Below the pieces are notes generated by a model that had not been told where the DNA came from, ran no database searches, and saw nothing but the letters and a program-made list of their open reading frames with translations. Positions 10,109 to 22,500 of a stretch of DNA of 49,678 nt are shown in pieces; within the stretch, counting starts at the first letter, position 1; every line of letters starts with the position of its first letter. Location of the stretch: the NCBI RefSeq assembly GCF_000003815.2, contig NC_049985.1:19394039-19443716 (forward strand). The letters are read 5' to 3'. The DNA is from Branchiostoma floridae. Taxonomy: Eukaryota; Chordata; Leptocardii; Amphioxiformes; Branchiostomatidae. The position numbers and the translations under genes were made by a program.

Positions 10109-13098
10109 AAAATGTATGGGGTTGAGCTTTGAACACGCTTGGCGTACCGGTGGGAAAACAATATCCTCCTGTGGAGGGGGAAGTGTCACGTTAGCGGCCC
10201 TCTGACTGGGCGAACTGTCAATCACTCAGATATACTCCGTGGGTTGCAGTTCCTGCCGCTAGATACTGACACAGAAATACCAGCAACCGTTGGGCGAATC
10301 GGCGACGGATCTTGGCAAATACCGCGTGATCCGTCAAATTCACATCGTCAGATGGTTCACCTGAGACTTGGTGCGCAATACAAACAAATAGAAACCCTAT
10401 TTTTTAGATAGCGGTGCTGCTCCAACAAGTGTTATTATCACTCTAACTTGTCATGTGTGTCATTGAAGTTGAAAAACTACAGTGGGAGATGAATCAAAGC
10501 GTAACGTAACTAATTTCAACGATACCTTAAACTAAATATGCTGATGTATTCATCTACTTGTACAAAGGTTATGTCACTTGTTGTATCCACTTGTCTGCAT
10601 GTAGATTAGTCGTTGTAGACACTATTTTCTTTGATATAAGCATTTCTCTTCTCTCTCTGACAGCTGAACAAAAACGGCGTCGAGCCCGACTGCCCCCCCC
10701 CCCGACTCACGCGTTACGGACATTACACTTTCATATTTGACTATTATACGCCAAATACCAGTGTGATATGATGATCGCTGCTGCCTATTATCATTATGTG
10801 ATATGTAGTTTAATTCTTAAAAACTTCTTAAAGACAGAGGAAATACATTTAGAAAGGTTACGGAATACTGATGAAACTTTGCTTGCGTCATCCCCAGGTT
10901 TTAGGAAAGGAATGAAAACTCGACGATACAGTATTACCTGGATACATGTACGTTATAATAATATTCTAATATCACTGCCATATGTGCGATAGAAAATAAC
11001 AGAATTTTCTGCACATGTGCTCAGGAGAAGTTGGACAATAAGTAAGACGAATTGTTAAGGTACATTTACGTTCCTCTAATTTGTGAGGAAAAAGAGAGAA
11101 AGCGTTGATGTATTTTAGAGTGTGAAATAGGTCTCTAAAGGTAGTCCTTTGCACGGTCGACTACTAGTACACCAGAAATTAAGTGTCTCCTATCCCCTTA
11201 GTTTATACATTACAGCAAGGTCATTTGTACATTTGGCTCAACAGCAATATCTTCAATACCCTTGTAACATTTGTGTATTCGACCGATTGTACTGTGACAT
11301 GCAGAGACCTGAAGGCGGGCTCTTTCTGTCGGGGTCACCGGAGGTCGACCTTTAGTCTGCCGGGCTTCATCTCTTGGGACTCAAGTGGAGAGGTTGAAGA
11401 GGCACGGCGTGTAAGGTCGGGTACCGCCAGGCTAAAAATGTCGGGAAGTTTAACTAGACCTATAGTTCCTAAATGAGTAATTGGTAAAAGTCATTAAGAA
11501 ACCTAGTATGTCAGAAATGAGACATTCTTGATATGAAATCATACATTGATCATATATATCCTTTACAATTGTCTTGGAATAAAGTTCCATTAATAGCAAA
11601 AATTAAACAATGATCCACTGAGATGTATTACAAATCTGGAAGTCTCCTATAACATGTAATTTTGCAATCATACGTAGTCTTCTTAACGCAGCACATGTTT
11701 TCAGTTTTCTTTTTAAGCCGGCGCTGGTTTCGTAGGGAGGCGGAGCGGAATTCAGTCAACATCTGAACAAACTGCGCATGTTCGAAGTGACGTCAAAACA
11801 GCGCGCGTTTTATAACGGACGTTTGGGTGCTAACCGATGTGTTTTGACGTGTTTTCTCCCGTTTGTCGCGATTTCTCCCATTCGAACGAAAAAGAACAGT
11901 TGTCTTCCACCAGAGGATTACTATCAAGACGACATGGAACGCGTAGGAGCCTATTTGTGACACTTTCGACAGTTACTAAGCCATGTAAGCTGTCTGATCA
12001 AGAGAAAGCCACTTTCGGAGAGTCCCAAGATTGCAACTGTTTTCACTCGGCATGTGGATCTACCAAACAACAAGGTCACATGAAGATGCACATCGTGCTG
12101 ATGATCCTCCATAATGGTAAGATATGACGATTATCTGTATGATGATGTTATGTTCGGTCATTCACAATGATTATTCAACGCAGACAAGCCAGTTACTTTC
12201 CCGCTTGATCCTTACAGTATTCTGGGCCATTCAGTACCGTGAGGAGGGCGGCCGGCTCAGTGATATGCTGACAGAAAAGTAATGAATCACTCAGAAGCAC
12301 GTAACGCTGTAAACCGGAAAAGAAAATACATTTTCCATTTCATACTTCTTGATAGTCAGTCTCATTATTGGCCTCACCGAGTCTGCAAACGGCGGATTAT
12401 TTTTGTTGGCCCTTGTGACCCCCGCGCCAGTGTTTTCTGCTGCGTCCCCGAGGCCGACCCCGTAGGGCTTTGGGTTCGAACCGACAGTCCCCGATTCATT
12501 TCCCTATTCTTTTATGTATTGATTGTTGAATTTATATTATTTAATAGTCGTGTTTGTACATGATGTAATATATTCTGCGTTGGTTTGATTGTAACAAGAA
12601 GAACAAGTCACATAAACAACTTCCGCTTTCCGCTGAAGGACTGACGCTTATTAGTGAGGAAAGATTTCGCACATCGCTCAAAGAATTTTCATAGATAAAT
12701 TTACATGTTTGTATATAGACAAATGATGTGTCTTCTGCTGTCATTAAGGCCATACTTAAATGTTCAAAGTATAAAATCAAAGGTGTCAGAGATCAATTTT
12801 TCGTGGCGGTACCCGCCGCTATCTGATAATTAGCTGGAATGTAGCGTAACCGAGCACATGTGCTAGCCTTCAGTCAAGCCTGCTCGCTCTCTGTAGTGCC
12901 ATGTAACGTTATAGGTATACACATAACATGCTTTAATTTTGGTTTACGCTTTGACAACATGAATCTTCGAATGTGTACTTCATTTTCCCACGGCCCCGAA
13001 GAGCAATACCCGTTGTCCGTTTTTCTTGCAAGTGCAACAGATCTTTGTTCAACAAAAAGAATCTTCAAATCCCCGATCGTGTTGACTAGTCTAGTTAG
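10109..13098. other. Intergenic, nothing recognised
   Basis: About 3 kb with only short unconvincing ORFs on both strands. A B-box-like GGTTCGAACC at 12473-12482 has no matching A box or cloverleaf. No exon with good splice sites and recognisable protein was found. Confidence 0.4.
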
Positions 13099-13152
13099 TA
13101 ATCTCCAAGCAGATCCTACAATGGCATAAAATAGTACCAAACTGGCCAGGAG
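13099..13152. repeat. MITE family A, single arm
   Basis: 'TAATCTCCAAGCAGATCCT' followed by 'GGCATAAAATAGTACCAAAC' matches the left arm of family A. The rest of the element is missing or too diverged to see. Confidence 0.55.
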
Positions 13153-13384
13153 ATAGTCAGCCAAGAGGTGTACATTTGCCATGTAGCACCCACGAGACAC
13201 AACAAGCTGGCAGTTTCTGAGTGACAAGTGGTGCTGTTTTCTCAATTAATCAATATTGCAAACTGATAGAAGAAACTGTCGACGTTATGGGATGACCTAA
13301 TGACAATACAAGTGTACTTAGATTTTCATCTTACACTCATATCGAATAGTACCATGCCACATGGTATTGAAAATAAAAGTAGAT
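13153..13384. other. Intergenic, nothing recognised
   Basis: No supported feature. Confidence 0.35.
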
Positions 13385-13450
13385 GGCGAAGATCGCGGTG
13401 GGACTCGCGCCCTGGAGTCACGGCTTTCAAGCAACCACTCAGGTTGTGCG
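13385..13450 (-). repeat. Degraded tRNA-derived SINE head (tentative)
   Basis: On the minus strand the order is a D-arm-like CCTGAGTGGTTGCTTGA, then GTGACTCCAGG, then a T-arm-like GGGCGCGAGTCCCACC, the layout of a tRNA-type Pol III promoter. The B box departs from GGTTCGANTCC and no full cloverleaf folds by eye, so a functional tRNA is unlikely. Confidence 0.35.
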
Positions 13451-14769
13451 TGTTGGGGTTGGCAGCCCTGATTTTGCCCGGAGTATCAACACATCCCTCT
13501 GAGGGAAGTCACTCCCTCAGGCAGCACCACGCAGTTGACCTCCCGATCACCCCCAGTGGAGGCTCCGCCCACCAGTCATGTGTAATAAGATTCAGGGAAA
13601 GTCTGTGGCTAGTTTTAACGCGCGTTTCCCCTCAGAATATTATGAGATTAATGGTAGCAGACGTGTTCACGGAAATGTATTAACAACAACATCAATGCGT
13701 TTCACACCTTAAGTACCCTGGGCTTTTACGTCAGTTCGGCGACAGATGACCTCGTTTTTCTCTCTGGACTCAGAAACTGATCAAACAAGCGGCGAGTAGA
13801 AACAACATCCTGAGTTGTAACACTGTTTTGACTTTGAGAGTAGAGTAGCGTGGTTTAAGCCGGGCACTTTTGTTCGATTAAAGGTATTTTTTGGCAAACA
13901 TTTGACGATGATTATGTTAAAGTCAATGGAGTTGAGGTAGGAGGCAATGATTCACATATGGGGTGTTACAAATTGATAGATCTTGAGTTGAGGACCTCAA
14001 CACCCGGCTAGCTTTAATTTTAACAGACTTGCCTTCTAAACAAAGCTAGATCGGTTAATTAATGCATAGAATATAATTTGTGTTAGCTTTTATCCCATGG
14101 CCACACGATCTCACATCGTGTTGTTTTCCCCACAAAATGTGAAGAAATGCGTCGTTCTATATTATACGACGGTAGAAAAACACAGATGGTTGAACTGTCA
14201 ATTAGTGCCCTCTAAACGCCGGCCCAGACAGCTTCCCCGCCCTACTCGCGTGCCCGGCTCGTCCGTGCCCTGGATCACCGCTATCAAAACAATGTGCGGG
14301 GTTTCCAAATGCACTACAAGCTAAGTATTATATATCTATATCTATGTTCTAAACGCGGTATTCCGCGTCGGCCTCCTATGAAACACTGGTCTACAATACT
14401 GTTTCTCCCAACCGGAGCGGGTATTGTGCCATCTAAAGATTAACAGTACATTCATGCTATAGAATATGTAAGTGTCAAACTTTTCAGTGGAACTGTTAAC
14501 GTTAACATATATTCTGTGAAGTAACAGCCCAATGTTAGTAGAATTCTCTGTACACACTGGCTATGTCGCAACCGCAAATAAAATGCCAGACCAACAGTTG
14601 ATTATTTCTGGTTAATTATTGACCAGAAAAAAACTAAGACAAAATAGAATCAGCCATGCGAGTTTTAGAAAGATATGCCGCCCCCGCCGTGGATTCAAAC
14701 GCCGTTAACAATCACTATGTAGCGACGACATCCAGAGCCCGTTTTTGGCCGTCAAAATCACCGATTGCA
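13451..14769. other. Intergenic, nothing recognised
   Basis: Short ORFs only; none has a recognisable domain or convincing splice sites. Confidence 0.35.
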
Positions 14770-15216
14770 GCCCCGTCTGAGCCGTTTCAGACGGTCATTG
14801 ATCCGTTCCGGGGCCCATCCCGGACCCCAGAGCGGCCGTCTGTATTGCCCGTCTATGCCGTCTGACCCGGTCCAGACGCCGTCTGAGCCGTCCCAGAGCC
14901 CGTCCCAGACGCCGTCTGGGCCCGTCCCAGACGCCGTCTAAGCCGTCCCAGACGCCGTCCGAGCCGTCCCAGAGCCCGTTCCAGACGCCGTCTGAGCCGT
15001 CCCAGACGCCGTCTGACCCAGCATTGGGCCCGTCCCGGACCCCGCCAGAAACGCCGTCTATGGCGTCTAGACCGCCATTTCTGACGGCGTAGACGCCGTT
15101 TCGGGCGTTTCTGGCCGTTTGAGACGTTTGTCGAAGCCGTCTGTAGCCACAGGAGCCTGCCTGTATCAAGAACGGCTGCCGTCTGAGACGGCCGTCTCAG
15201 ACGGCGTTTCTCTATT
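14770..15216. repeat. CCGTC-rich minisatellite with 28-bp palindrome
   Basis: Degenerate tandem repeats built from phrases such as 'CAGACGCCGTCTGAGCCGTC', with unit spacing near 21 bp in the core (about 14870-15015) and decayed copies outside it. The motif is itself partly self-complementary (GACGGC / GCCGTC). At 15178-15205 GCCGTCTGAGACGG is followed directly by its exact reverse complement. The long open frame on the minus strand (DGVWDGSDGVWDG-like) is low-complexity translation of the repeat. Confidence 0.85.
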
Positions 15217-15874
15217 ACAGACGGCTATATTTTCACAGAGGAAGTTTCCTGTGTGGAAAGCTGTCTGTGTGGACGGTCTTAGTTTGGACGTTTCCTGAGG
15301 TACTAGGTCAGGATATGTGTGGGCGTTATCTTTTTGAATTTTTGTGTGTGTGTGGTGGAGCTTATATGTTAAAAATTTGTGTGGTGGAGAGAACTTAGTG
15401 TAAAAGTGCCAGGAGGCATTCTGTTGCTGAAACGAAAAATTCTGTCCTTGCAGGACCTTTTCAAGATGGTCCAAGACCTTCAAAGATTGACGGGTACAAG
15501 AAAGGGAAACATTGTGTGAGGGCAATACTGCGAGATATTAGAGCCATGACGGCCAGGCCGGATATTCTTTTCGAAGAAGGTGCAATTAAAGACTGTTGGT
15601 ATCTGAAATTCGTGTTGGGCAAATATGACGGGGGTCACAGGTACCCTGAATCTTGTAAGCCTCCTTGGTTGTAACATTGCGTAACGTCGACGCTCATCCG
15701 CTTCGATGCTAATGCCCCGCCTTATATGGCACCTTCGAACAAAAAATATATACTTCTATTATGGGCTGACATTGGTTAGAAGCCACACCCTAATACCCGT
15801 TCACTGTAGCTGAAATGCAGAGNTTTTATTTATACTATTTAGCTCAATGTAGCCGGCTAGGAGTGTTTATTGAC
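15217..15874. other. Intergenic, nothing recognised
   Basis: No supported gene. One ambiguous base (n) at 15823. Confidence 0.4.
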
Positions 15875-16040
15875 TAATCTCTAAGCAGATCCTAAGGTAG
15901 CATAAGATAGTATCAAAAGCTGGCAGAGGAGTGAAGCTGGCCTACGAGTGTGCATGTGGTGCCCGTTTGACTCCCTTTCACCGGCTATACTCCTTGGCCA
16001 GCTTTGATCTTATGGCACCGTAGGATCTGCTTGGAGATAA
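15875..16040. repeat. MITE family A, most complete copy
   Basis: Left arm 'TAATCTCTAAGCAGATCCTA' and right arm 'GTAGGATCTGCTTGGAGATA' are near-exact inverses, extended inward by AAGATAGTATCAAA and its partner. About 166 bp long, no coding capacity. Confidence 0.8.
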
Positions 16041-16099
16041 CAATTGGCCTAATAGCGCCGTTCTACTAGGGACAAGGCCACTTGCTACAAAGCGCTGGA

Positions 16100-16311
16100 A
16101 TATAGTGCGAGCGTCTGAGACTCGCTGCCGTGCACCCACAAAGGCATACAGGCATTGGAGGCCGTCCAGCGCAGGGGCGCCCGAGTGACCCTTAATGGTC
16201 CATAATGACTTCTTGCGGACTAGCAGCGTGAAACAAATGCTCAAACACCAAAACACCCTCTCCCCGAAAGGAGGAGGAACATCTGCCTCACCTTTTTCTA
16301 TAAACTTATAA
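16100..16311 (+). pseudogene. Decayed LINE reverse-transcriptase C-terminal fragment
   Basis: One frame reads HKGIQALEAVQRRGARVTL, then stops, then LPERRRNICLTFFYKLI. This is the usual CR1/Jockey-type pattern after the RT domain ('I..LE.VQRRAAR' about 40 residues before 'LEERR...L..FYKI'). At least three in-frame stops (TAA, TGA, TAG near 16204-16220) show it is dead. The frame stops matching exactly where the 366-bp satellite begins at 16312. Confidence 0.65.
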
Positions 16312-16320
16312 GTCCAGGGC

Positions 16321-16328
16321 TATGACGT
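16321..16328. promoter_or_regulatory. CRE palindrome in satellite unit 1 (repeated in nearly every unit)
   Basis: TGACGTCA, the full-length binding site of CREB/ATF-type bZIP factors, inside a 10-bp palindrome ATGACGTCAT. Read by eye it is intact in every readable unit except the one starting near 28154, where it is TGATGTCA. Occupancy is inference. Confidence 0.5.
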
Positions 16329-16480
16329 CATCGTGGCCTGGGAGCCAGGGAAAGGTATAATGGCAACTTATGGCGAGAAAGAGACATCTTTCCCCCAGAC
16401 TATGGTGCCTGTCCCCGGCGCCTTGGCCAGGGGCATGGCCGGCTGGGGACCCATGGCGGGCGCACATCTCGTCGCCGCTC

Positions 16481-16537
16481 TTAAGGGCCCTTAAAAAACC
16501 CTGGGTCCCATTGGAATGCATTGCGCCAGGGTTTTTT
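16481..16537. repeat. Overlapping palindrome and hairpin in satellite unit 1
   Basis: TTAAGGGCCCTTAA (16481-16494) overlaps by two bases a 12-bp perfect inverted repeat, AAAAAACCCTGG (16493-16504) and CCAGGGTTTTTT (16526-16537), loop 21 bp. The same structure recurs in most units. In six units (near 17679, 19139, 20239, 22072, 24683, 29092) the right arm is changed and the stem shortened. Confidence 0.85.
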
Positions 16538-19500
16538 ACACCTATTTTTTTTATACCAAGAAAGTACCGCCGGCTTTTAGCACCAGGACACGCCCGTCGG
16601 TCGTCATCATCGATCTAGCGCGAAAGACCCGGCCTCTGGTGGCCGCTGACCGCCTGAGGCGGTGAAAACGGGCCCTGACCTGTCCAGGGCTATGACGTCA
16701 TCGTGGCCTCGGAGCCACGGAAAGGTATAATGGCAACTTATGGCGAGAAAGAGACATCTTTCCCCCAGACTATGGTGCCTGTCCCCGGCGCCTTGGCCAG
16801 GGGCATGGCTGGGGACCCATGGCGGGCGCACATCTCGTCGCCGCTCTTAAGGGCCCTTAAAAAACCCTGGGTCCCATTGGAATGCATTGCGCCAGGGTTT
16901 TTTACACCTATTTTTTTATACCAAGAAAGTACCGCCGGCTTTTAGCACCAGGACACGCCCGTCGGTCGTCATCATCGATCTAGCGCGAAAGACCCGGCCT
17001 TTGGTGGCCGCTGACCGCCTGAGGCGGTGAAAACGGGCCCTCACCTGTCCAGGGCTATGACGTCATCGTGGCCTTGGAGCCACGGAAAGGTATAATGGCA
17101 ACTTATGGCGAGAAAGAGACATCTTTCCCCCAGACTATGGTGCCTGTTCCCGGCGCCTTGGCCAGGGGCATGGCTGGGGACCCATGNNNNNNNNNNNNNN
17201 NNNNNNNNNNNNNNNNNNNNNNNNNNNNNNNNNNNNNNNNNNNNNNNNNNNNNNNNNNNNNNNNNNNNNNNNNNNNNNNNNNNNNNTTAAAAAACCCTGG
17301 GTCCCATTGGAATGCATTGCGCCAGGGTTTTTTACACCTATTTTTTTTCATAACAAGAAAGTACCGCCGGCTTTTAGCACCAGGACACGCCCGTCGGTCG
17401 TCATCATCGATCTAGCGCGAAAGACCCGGCCTCTGGTGGCCGCTGACCGCCTGAGGCGGTGAAAACGGGCCCTGACCTGTCCAGGGCTATGACGTCATCG
17501 TGGCCTCGGAGCCACGGAAAGGTATAATGGCAACTTATGGCGAGAAAGAGACATCTTTCCCCCAGACTATGGTGCCTGTCCCCGGCGCCTTGGCCAGGGG
17601 CATGGCTGGGGACCCATGGCGGGCGCACATCTCGTCGCCGCTCTTAAGGGCCCTTAAAAAACCCTGGGTCCCATTGAAATGCATTGCGCGGGGTTTTTTT
17701 ACACCTATTTTTATTATACCAAGAAAGTACCGCCGGCTTTTAGCACCAGGACACGCCCGTCGGTCGTCATCATCGATCTAGCGCGAAAGACCCGGCCTCT
17801 GGTGGCCGCTGACCGCCTGAGGCGGTGAAAACGGGCCCTCGCCTGTCCAGGGCTATGACGTCATCGTGGCCTCGGAGCCACGGAAAGGCATAATGGCAAC
17901 TTATGGCGAGAAAGAGACATCTTTCCCCCAGACTATGGTGCCTGTCCCCGGCGCCTTGGCCAGGGGCATGGCTGGGGACCCATGGCGGGCGCACATCTTG
18001 TCGCCGCTCTTAAGGGCCCTTAAAAAACCCTGGGTCCCATTGGAATGCATTGCGCCAGGGTTTTTTACACCTATTTTTTTTATACCAAGAAAGTACCGCC
18101 GGCTTTTAGCACCAGGACACGCCCGTCGGTCGTCATCATCGATCTAGCGCGAAAGACCCGGCCTCTGGTGGCCGCTGACCGCCTGAGGCGGCGAAAACGG
18201 GCCCTGACCTGTCCAGGGCTATGACGTCATCGTGGCCTCGGAGCCACGGAAAGGCATAATGGCAACTTATGGCGAGAAAGAGACATCTTTCCCCCAGACT
18301 ATGGTGCCTGTCCCCGGCGCCTTGGCCAGGGGCATGGCTGGGGACCCATGGCGGGCGCACATCTTGTCGCCGCTCTTAAGGGCCCTTAAAAAACCCTGGG
18401 TCCCATTGGAATGCATTGCGCCAGGGTTTTTTACACCTATTTTTTTTATACCAAGAAAGTACCGCCGGCTTTTAGCACCAGGACACGCCCGTCGGTCGTC
18501 ATCATCGATCTAGCGCGAAAGACCCGGCCTCTGGTGGCCGCTGACCGCCTGAGGCGGTGAAAACGGGCCCTGACCTGTCCAGGGCTATGACGTCATCGTG
18601 GCCTCGGAGCCACGGAAAGGTATAATGGCAACTTATGGCGAGAAAGAGACATCTTTCCCCCAGACTATGGTGCCTGTCCCCGGCGCCTTGGCCAGGGGCA
18701 TGGCTGGGGACCCATGGCGGGCGCACATCTCGTCGCCGCTCTTAAGGGCCCTTAAAAAACCCTGGGTCCCATTGGAATGCATTGCGCCAGGGTTTTTTAC
18801 ACCTATTTTTTTATACCAAGAAAGTACCGCCGGCTTTTAGCACCAGGACACGCCCGTCGGTCGTCATCATCGATCTAGCGCGAAAGACCCGGCCTCTGGT
18901 GGCCGCTGACCGCCTGAGGCGGTGAAAACGGGCCCTGACCTGTCCAGGGCTATGACGTCATCGTGGCCTCGGAGCCACGGAAAGGTATAATGGCAACTTA
19001 TGGCGAGAAAGAGACATCTTTCCCCCAGACTATGGTGCCTGTCCCCGGCGCCTTGGCCAGGGGCATGGCTGGGGACCCATGGCGGGCGCACATCTTGTCG
19101 CCGCTCTTAAGGGCCCTTAAAAAACCCTGGGTCCCATTGAAATGCATTGCGTGGGGGTTTTTTACACCTATTTTTATTATACCAAGAAAGTACCGCCGGC
19201 TTTTAGCACCAGGACACGCCCGTCGGTCGTCATCATCGATCTAGCGCGAAAGACCCGGCCTCTGGTGGCCGCTGACCGCCTGAGGCGGTGAAAACGGGCC
19301 CTCACCTGTCCAGGGCTATGACGTCATCGTGGCCTCGGAGCCACGGAAAGGTATAATGGCAACTTATGGCGAGAAAGAGACATCTTTCCCCCAGACTATG
19401 GTGCCTGTCCCCGGCGCCTTGGCCAGGGGCATGGCTGGGGACCCATGGCGGGCGCACATCTCGTCGCCGCTCTTAAGGGCCCTTAAAAAACCCTGGGTCC

Positions 19501-22500
19501 CATTGGAATGCATTGCGCCAGGGTTTTTTACACCTATTTTTTTTTATACCAAGAAAGTACCGCCGGCTTTTAGCACCAGGACACGCCCGTCGGTCGTCAT
19601 CATCGATCTAGCGCGAAAGACCGGCCTCTGGTGGCCGCTGACCGCCTGAGGCGGTGAAAACGGGCCCTGACCTGTCCAGGGCTATGACGTCATCGTGGCC
19701 TCGGAGCCACGGAAAGGTATAATGGCAACTTATGGCGAGAAAGAGACATCTTTCCCCCAGACTATGGTGCCTGTCCCCGGCGCCTTGGCCAGGGGCATGG
19801 CCGGCTGGGGACCCATGGCGGGCGCACATCTCGTCGCCGCTCTTAAGGGCCCTTAAAAAACCCTGGGTCCCATTGGAATGCATTGCGCCAGGGTTTTTTA
19901 CACCTATTTTTTTTATACCAAGAAAGTACCGCCGGCTTTTAGCACCAGGACACGCCCGTCGGTCGTCATCATCGATCTAGCGCGAAAGACCCGGCCTCTG
20001 GTGGCCGCTGACCGCCTGAGGCGGCGAAAACGGGCCCTGACCTGTCCAGGGCTATGACGTCATCGTGGCCTCGGAGCCACGGAAAGGTATAATGGCAACT
20101 TATGGCGAGAAAGAGACATCTTTCCCCCAGACTATGGTGCCTGTCCCCGGCGCCTTGGCCAGGGGCATGGCTGGGGACCCATGGCGGGCGCACATCTCGT
20201 CGCCGCTCTTAAGGGCCCTTAAAAAACCCTGGGTCCCATTGAAATGCATTGCGCGGGGGTTTTTTACACCTATTTTTATTATACCAAGAAAGTACCGCCG
20301 GCTTTTAGCACCAGGACACGCCCGTCGGTCGTCATCATCGATCTAGCGCGAAAGACCCGGCCTCTGGTGGCCGCTGACCGCCTGAGGCGGTGAAAACGGG
20401 CCCTGACCTGTCCAGGGCTATGACGTCATCGTGGCCTCGGAGCCACGGAAAGGTATAATGGCAACTTATGGCGAGAAAGAGACATCTTTCCCCCAGACTA
20501 TGGTGCCTGTCCCCGGCGCCTTGGCCAGGGGCATGGCTGGGGACCCATGGCGGGCGCACATCTCGTCGCCGCTCTTAAGGGCCCTTAAAAAACCCTGGGT
20601 CCCATTGGAATGCATTGCGCCAGGGTTTTTTACACCTATTTTTTTTCATAACAAGAAAGTACCGCCGGCTTTTAGCACCAGGACACGCCCGTCGGTCGTC
20701 ATCATCGATCTAGCGCGAAAGACCCGGCCTCTGGTGGCCGCTGACCGCCTGAGGCGGCGAAAACGGGCCCTGACCTGTCCAGGGCTATGACGTCATCGTG
20801 GCCTCGGAGCCACGGAAAGGCATAATGGCAACTTATGGCGAGAAAGAGACATCTTTCCCCCAGACTATGGTGCCTGTCCCCGGCGCCTTGGCCAGGGGCA
20901 TGGCTGGGGACCCATGGCGGGCGCACATCTTGTCGCCGCTCTTAAGGGCCCTTAAAAAACCCTGGGTCCCATTGGAATGCATTGCGCCAGGGTTTTTTAC
21001 ACCTACTTTTTTTATACCAAGAAAGTACCGCCGGCTTTTAGCACCAGGACACGCCCGTCGGTCGTCATCATCGATCTAGCGCGAAAGACCCGGCCTCTGG
21101 TGGCCGCTGACCGCCTGAGGCGGTGAAAACGGGCCCTGACCTGTCCAGGGCTATGACGTCATCGTGGCCTCGGAGCCACGGAAAGGTATAATGGCAACTT
21201 ATGGCGAGAAAGAGACATCTTTCCCCCAGACTATGGTGCCTGTCCCCGGCGCCTTGGCCAGGGGCATGGCTGGGGACCCATGGCGGGCGCACATCTCGTC
21301 GCCGCTCTTAAGGGACCTTAAAAAACCCTGGGTCCCATTGGAATGCATTGCGCCAGGGTTTTTTACACCTATTTTTATTATACCAAGAAAGTACCGCCGG
21401 CTTTTAGCACCAGGACACGCCCGTCGGTCGTCATCATCGATCTAGCGCGAAAGACCCGGCCTCTGGTGGCCGCTGACCGCCTGAGGCGGTGAAAACGGGC
21501 CCTCACCTGTCCAGGGCTATGACGTCATCGTGGCCTCGGAGCCACGGAAAGGTATAATGGCAACTTATGGCGAGAAAGAGACATCTTTCCCCCAGACTAT
21601 GGTGCCTGTCCCCGGCGCCTTGGCCAGGGGCATGGCTGGGGACCCATGGCGGGCGCACATCTCGTCGCCGCTCTTAAGGGCCCTTAAAAAACCCTGGGTC
21701 CCATTGGAATGCATTGCGCCAGGGTTTTTTACACCTATTTTTTTTCATAACAAGAAAGTACCGCCGGCTTTTAGCACCAGGACACGCCCGTCGGTCGTCA
21801 TCATCGATCTAGCGCGAAAGACCCGGCCTCTGGTGGCCGCTGACCGCCTGAGGCGGCGAAAACGGGCCCTGACCTGTCCAGGGCTATGACGTCATCGTGG
21901 CCTCGGAGCCACGGAAAGGCATAATGGCAACTTATGGCGAGAAAGAGACATCTTTCCCCCAGACTATGGTGCCTGTCCCCGGCGCCTTGGCCAGGGGCAT
22001 GGCTGGGGACCCATGGCGGGCGCACATCTCGTCGCCGCTCTTAAGGGCCCTTAAAAAACCCTGGGTCCCATTGAAATGCATTGCGCGAGGGTTTTTTACA
22101 CCTATTTTTTTTATACCAAGAAAGTACCGCCGGCTTTTAGCACCAGGACACGCCCGTCGGTCGTCATCATCGATCTAGCGCGAAAGACCCGGCCTCTGGT
22201 GGCCGCTGACCGCCTGAGGCGGTGAAAACGGGCCCTGACCTGTCCAGGGCTATGACGTCATCGTGGCCTCGGAGCCACGGAAAGGTATAATGGCAACTTA
22301 TGGCGAGAAAGAGACATCTTTCCCCCAGACTATGGTGCCTGTCCCCGGCGCCTTGGCCAGGGGCATGGCTGGGGACCCATGGCGGGCGCACATCTTGTCG
22401 CCGCTCTTAAGGGCCCTTAAAAAACCCTGGGTCCCATTGGAATGCATTGCGCCAGGGTTTTTTACACCTATTTTTTTTATACCAAGAAAGTACCGCCGGC

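Noticed and set aside
11768-12127. Possible coding exon with PEDYYQDDMERVGAYL and a Cys/His-containing neighbour frame
   Set aside because: The two interesting stretches are in different frames, no family fits (THAP-like spacing was checked and fails), and splice sites are poor.
12421-12500. Possible tRNA gene around GGTTCGAACC
   Set aside because: The B-box match is palindromic and isolated; no A box, acceptor stem or anticodon arm can be placed on either strand.
14795-15169. 124-codon minus-strand frame with DGVWDGSDG repeats
   Set aside because: Low-complexity translation of the CCGTC minisatellite with no conserved flanks.
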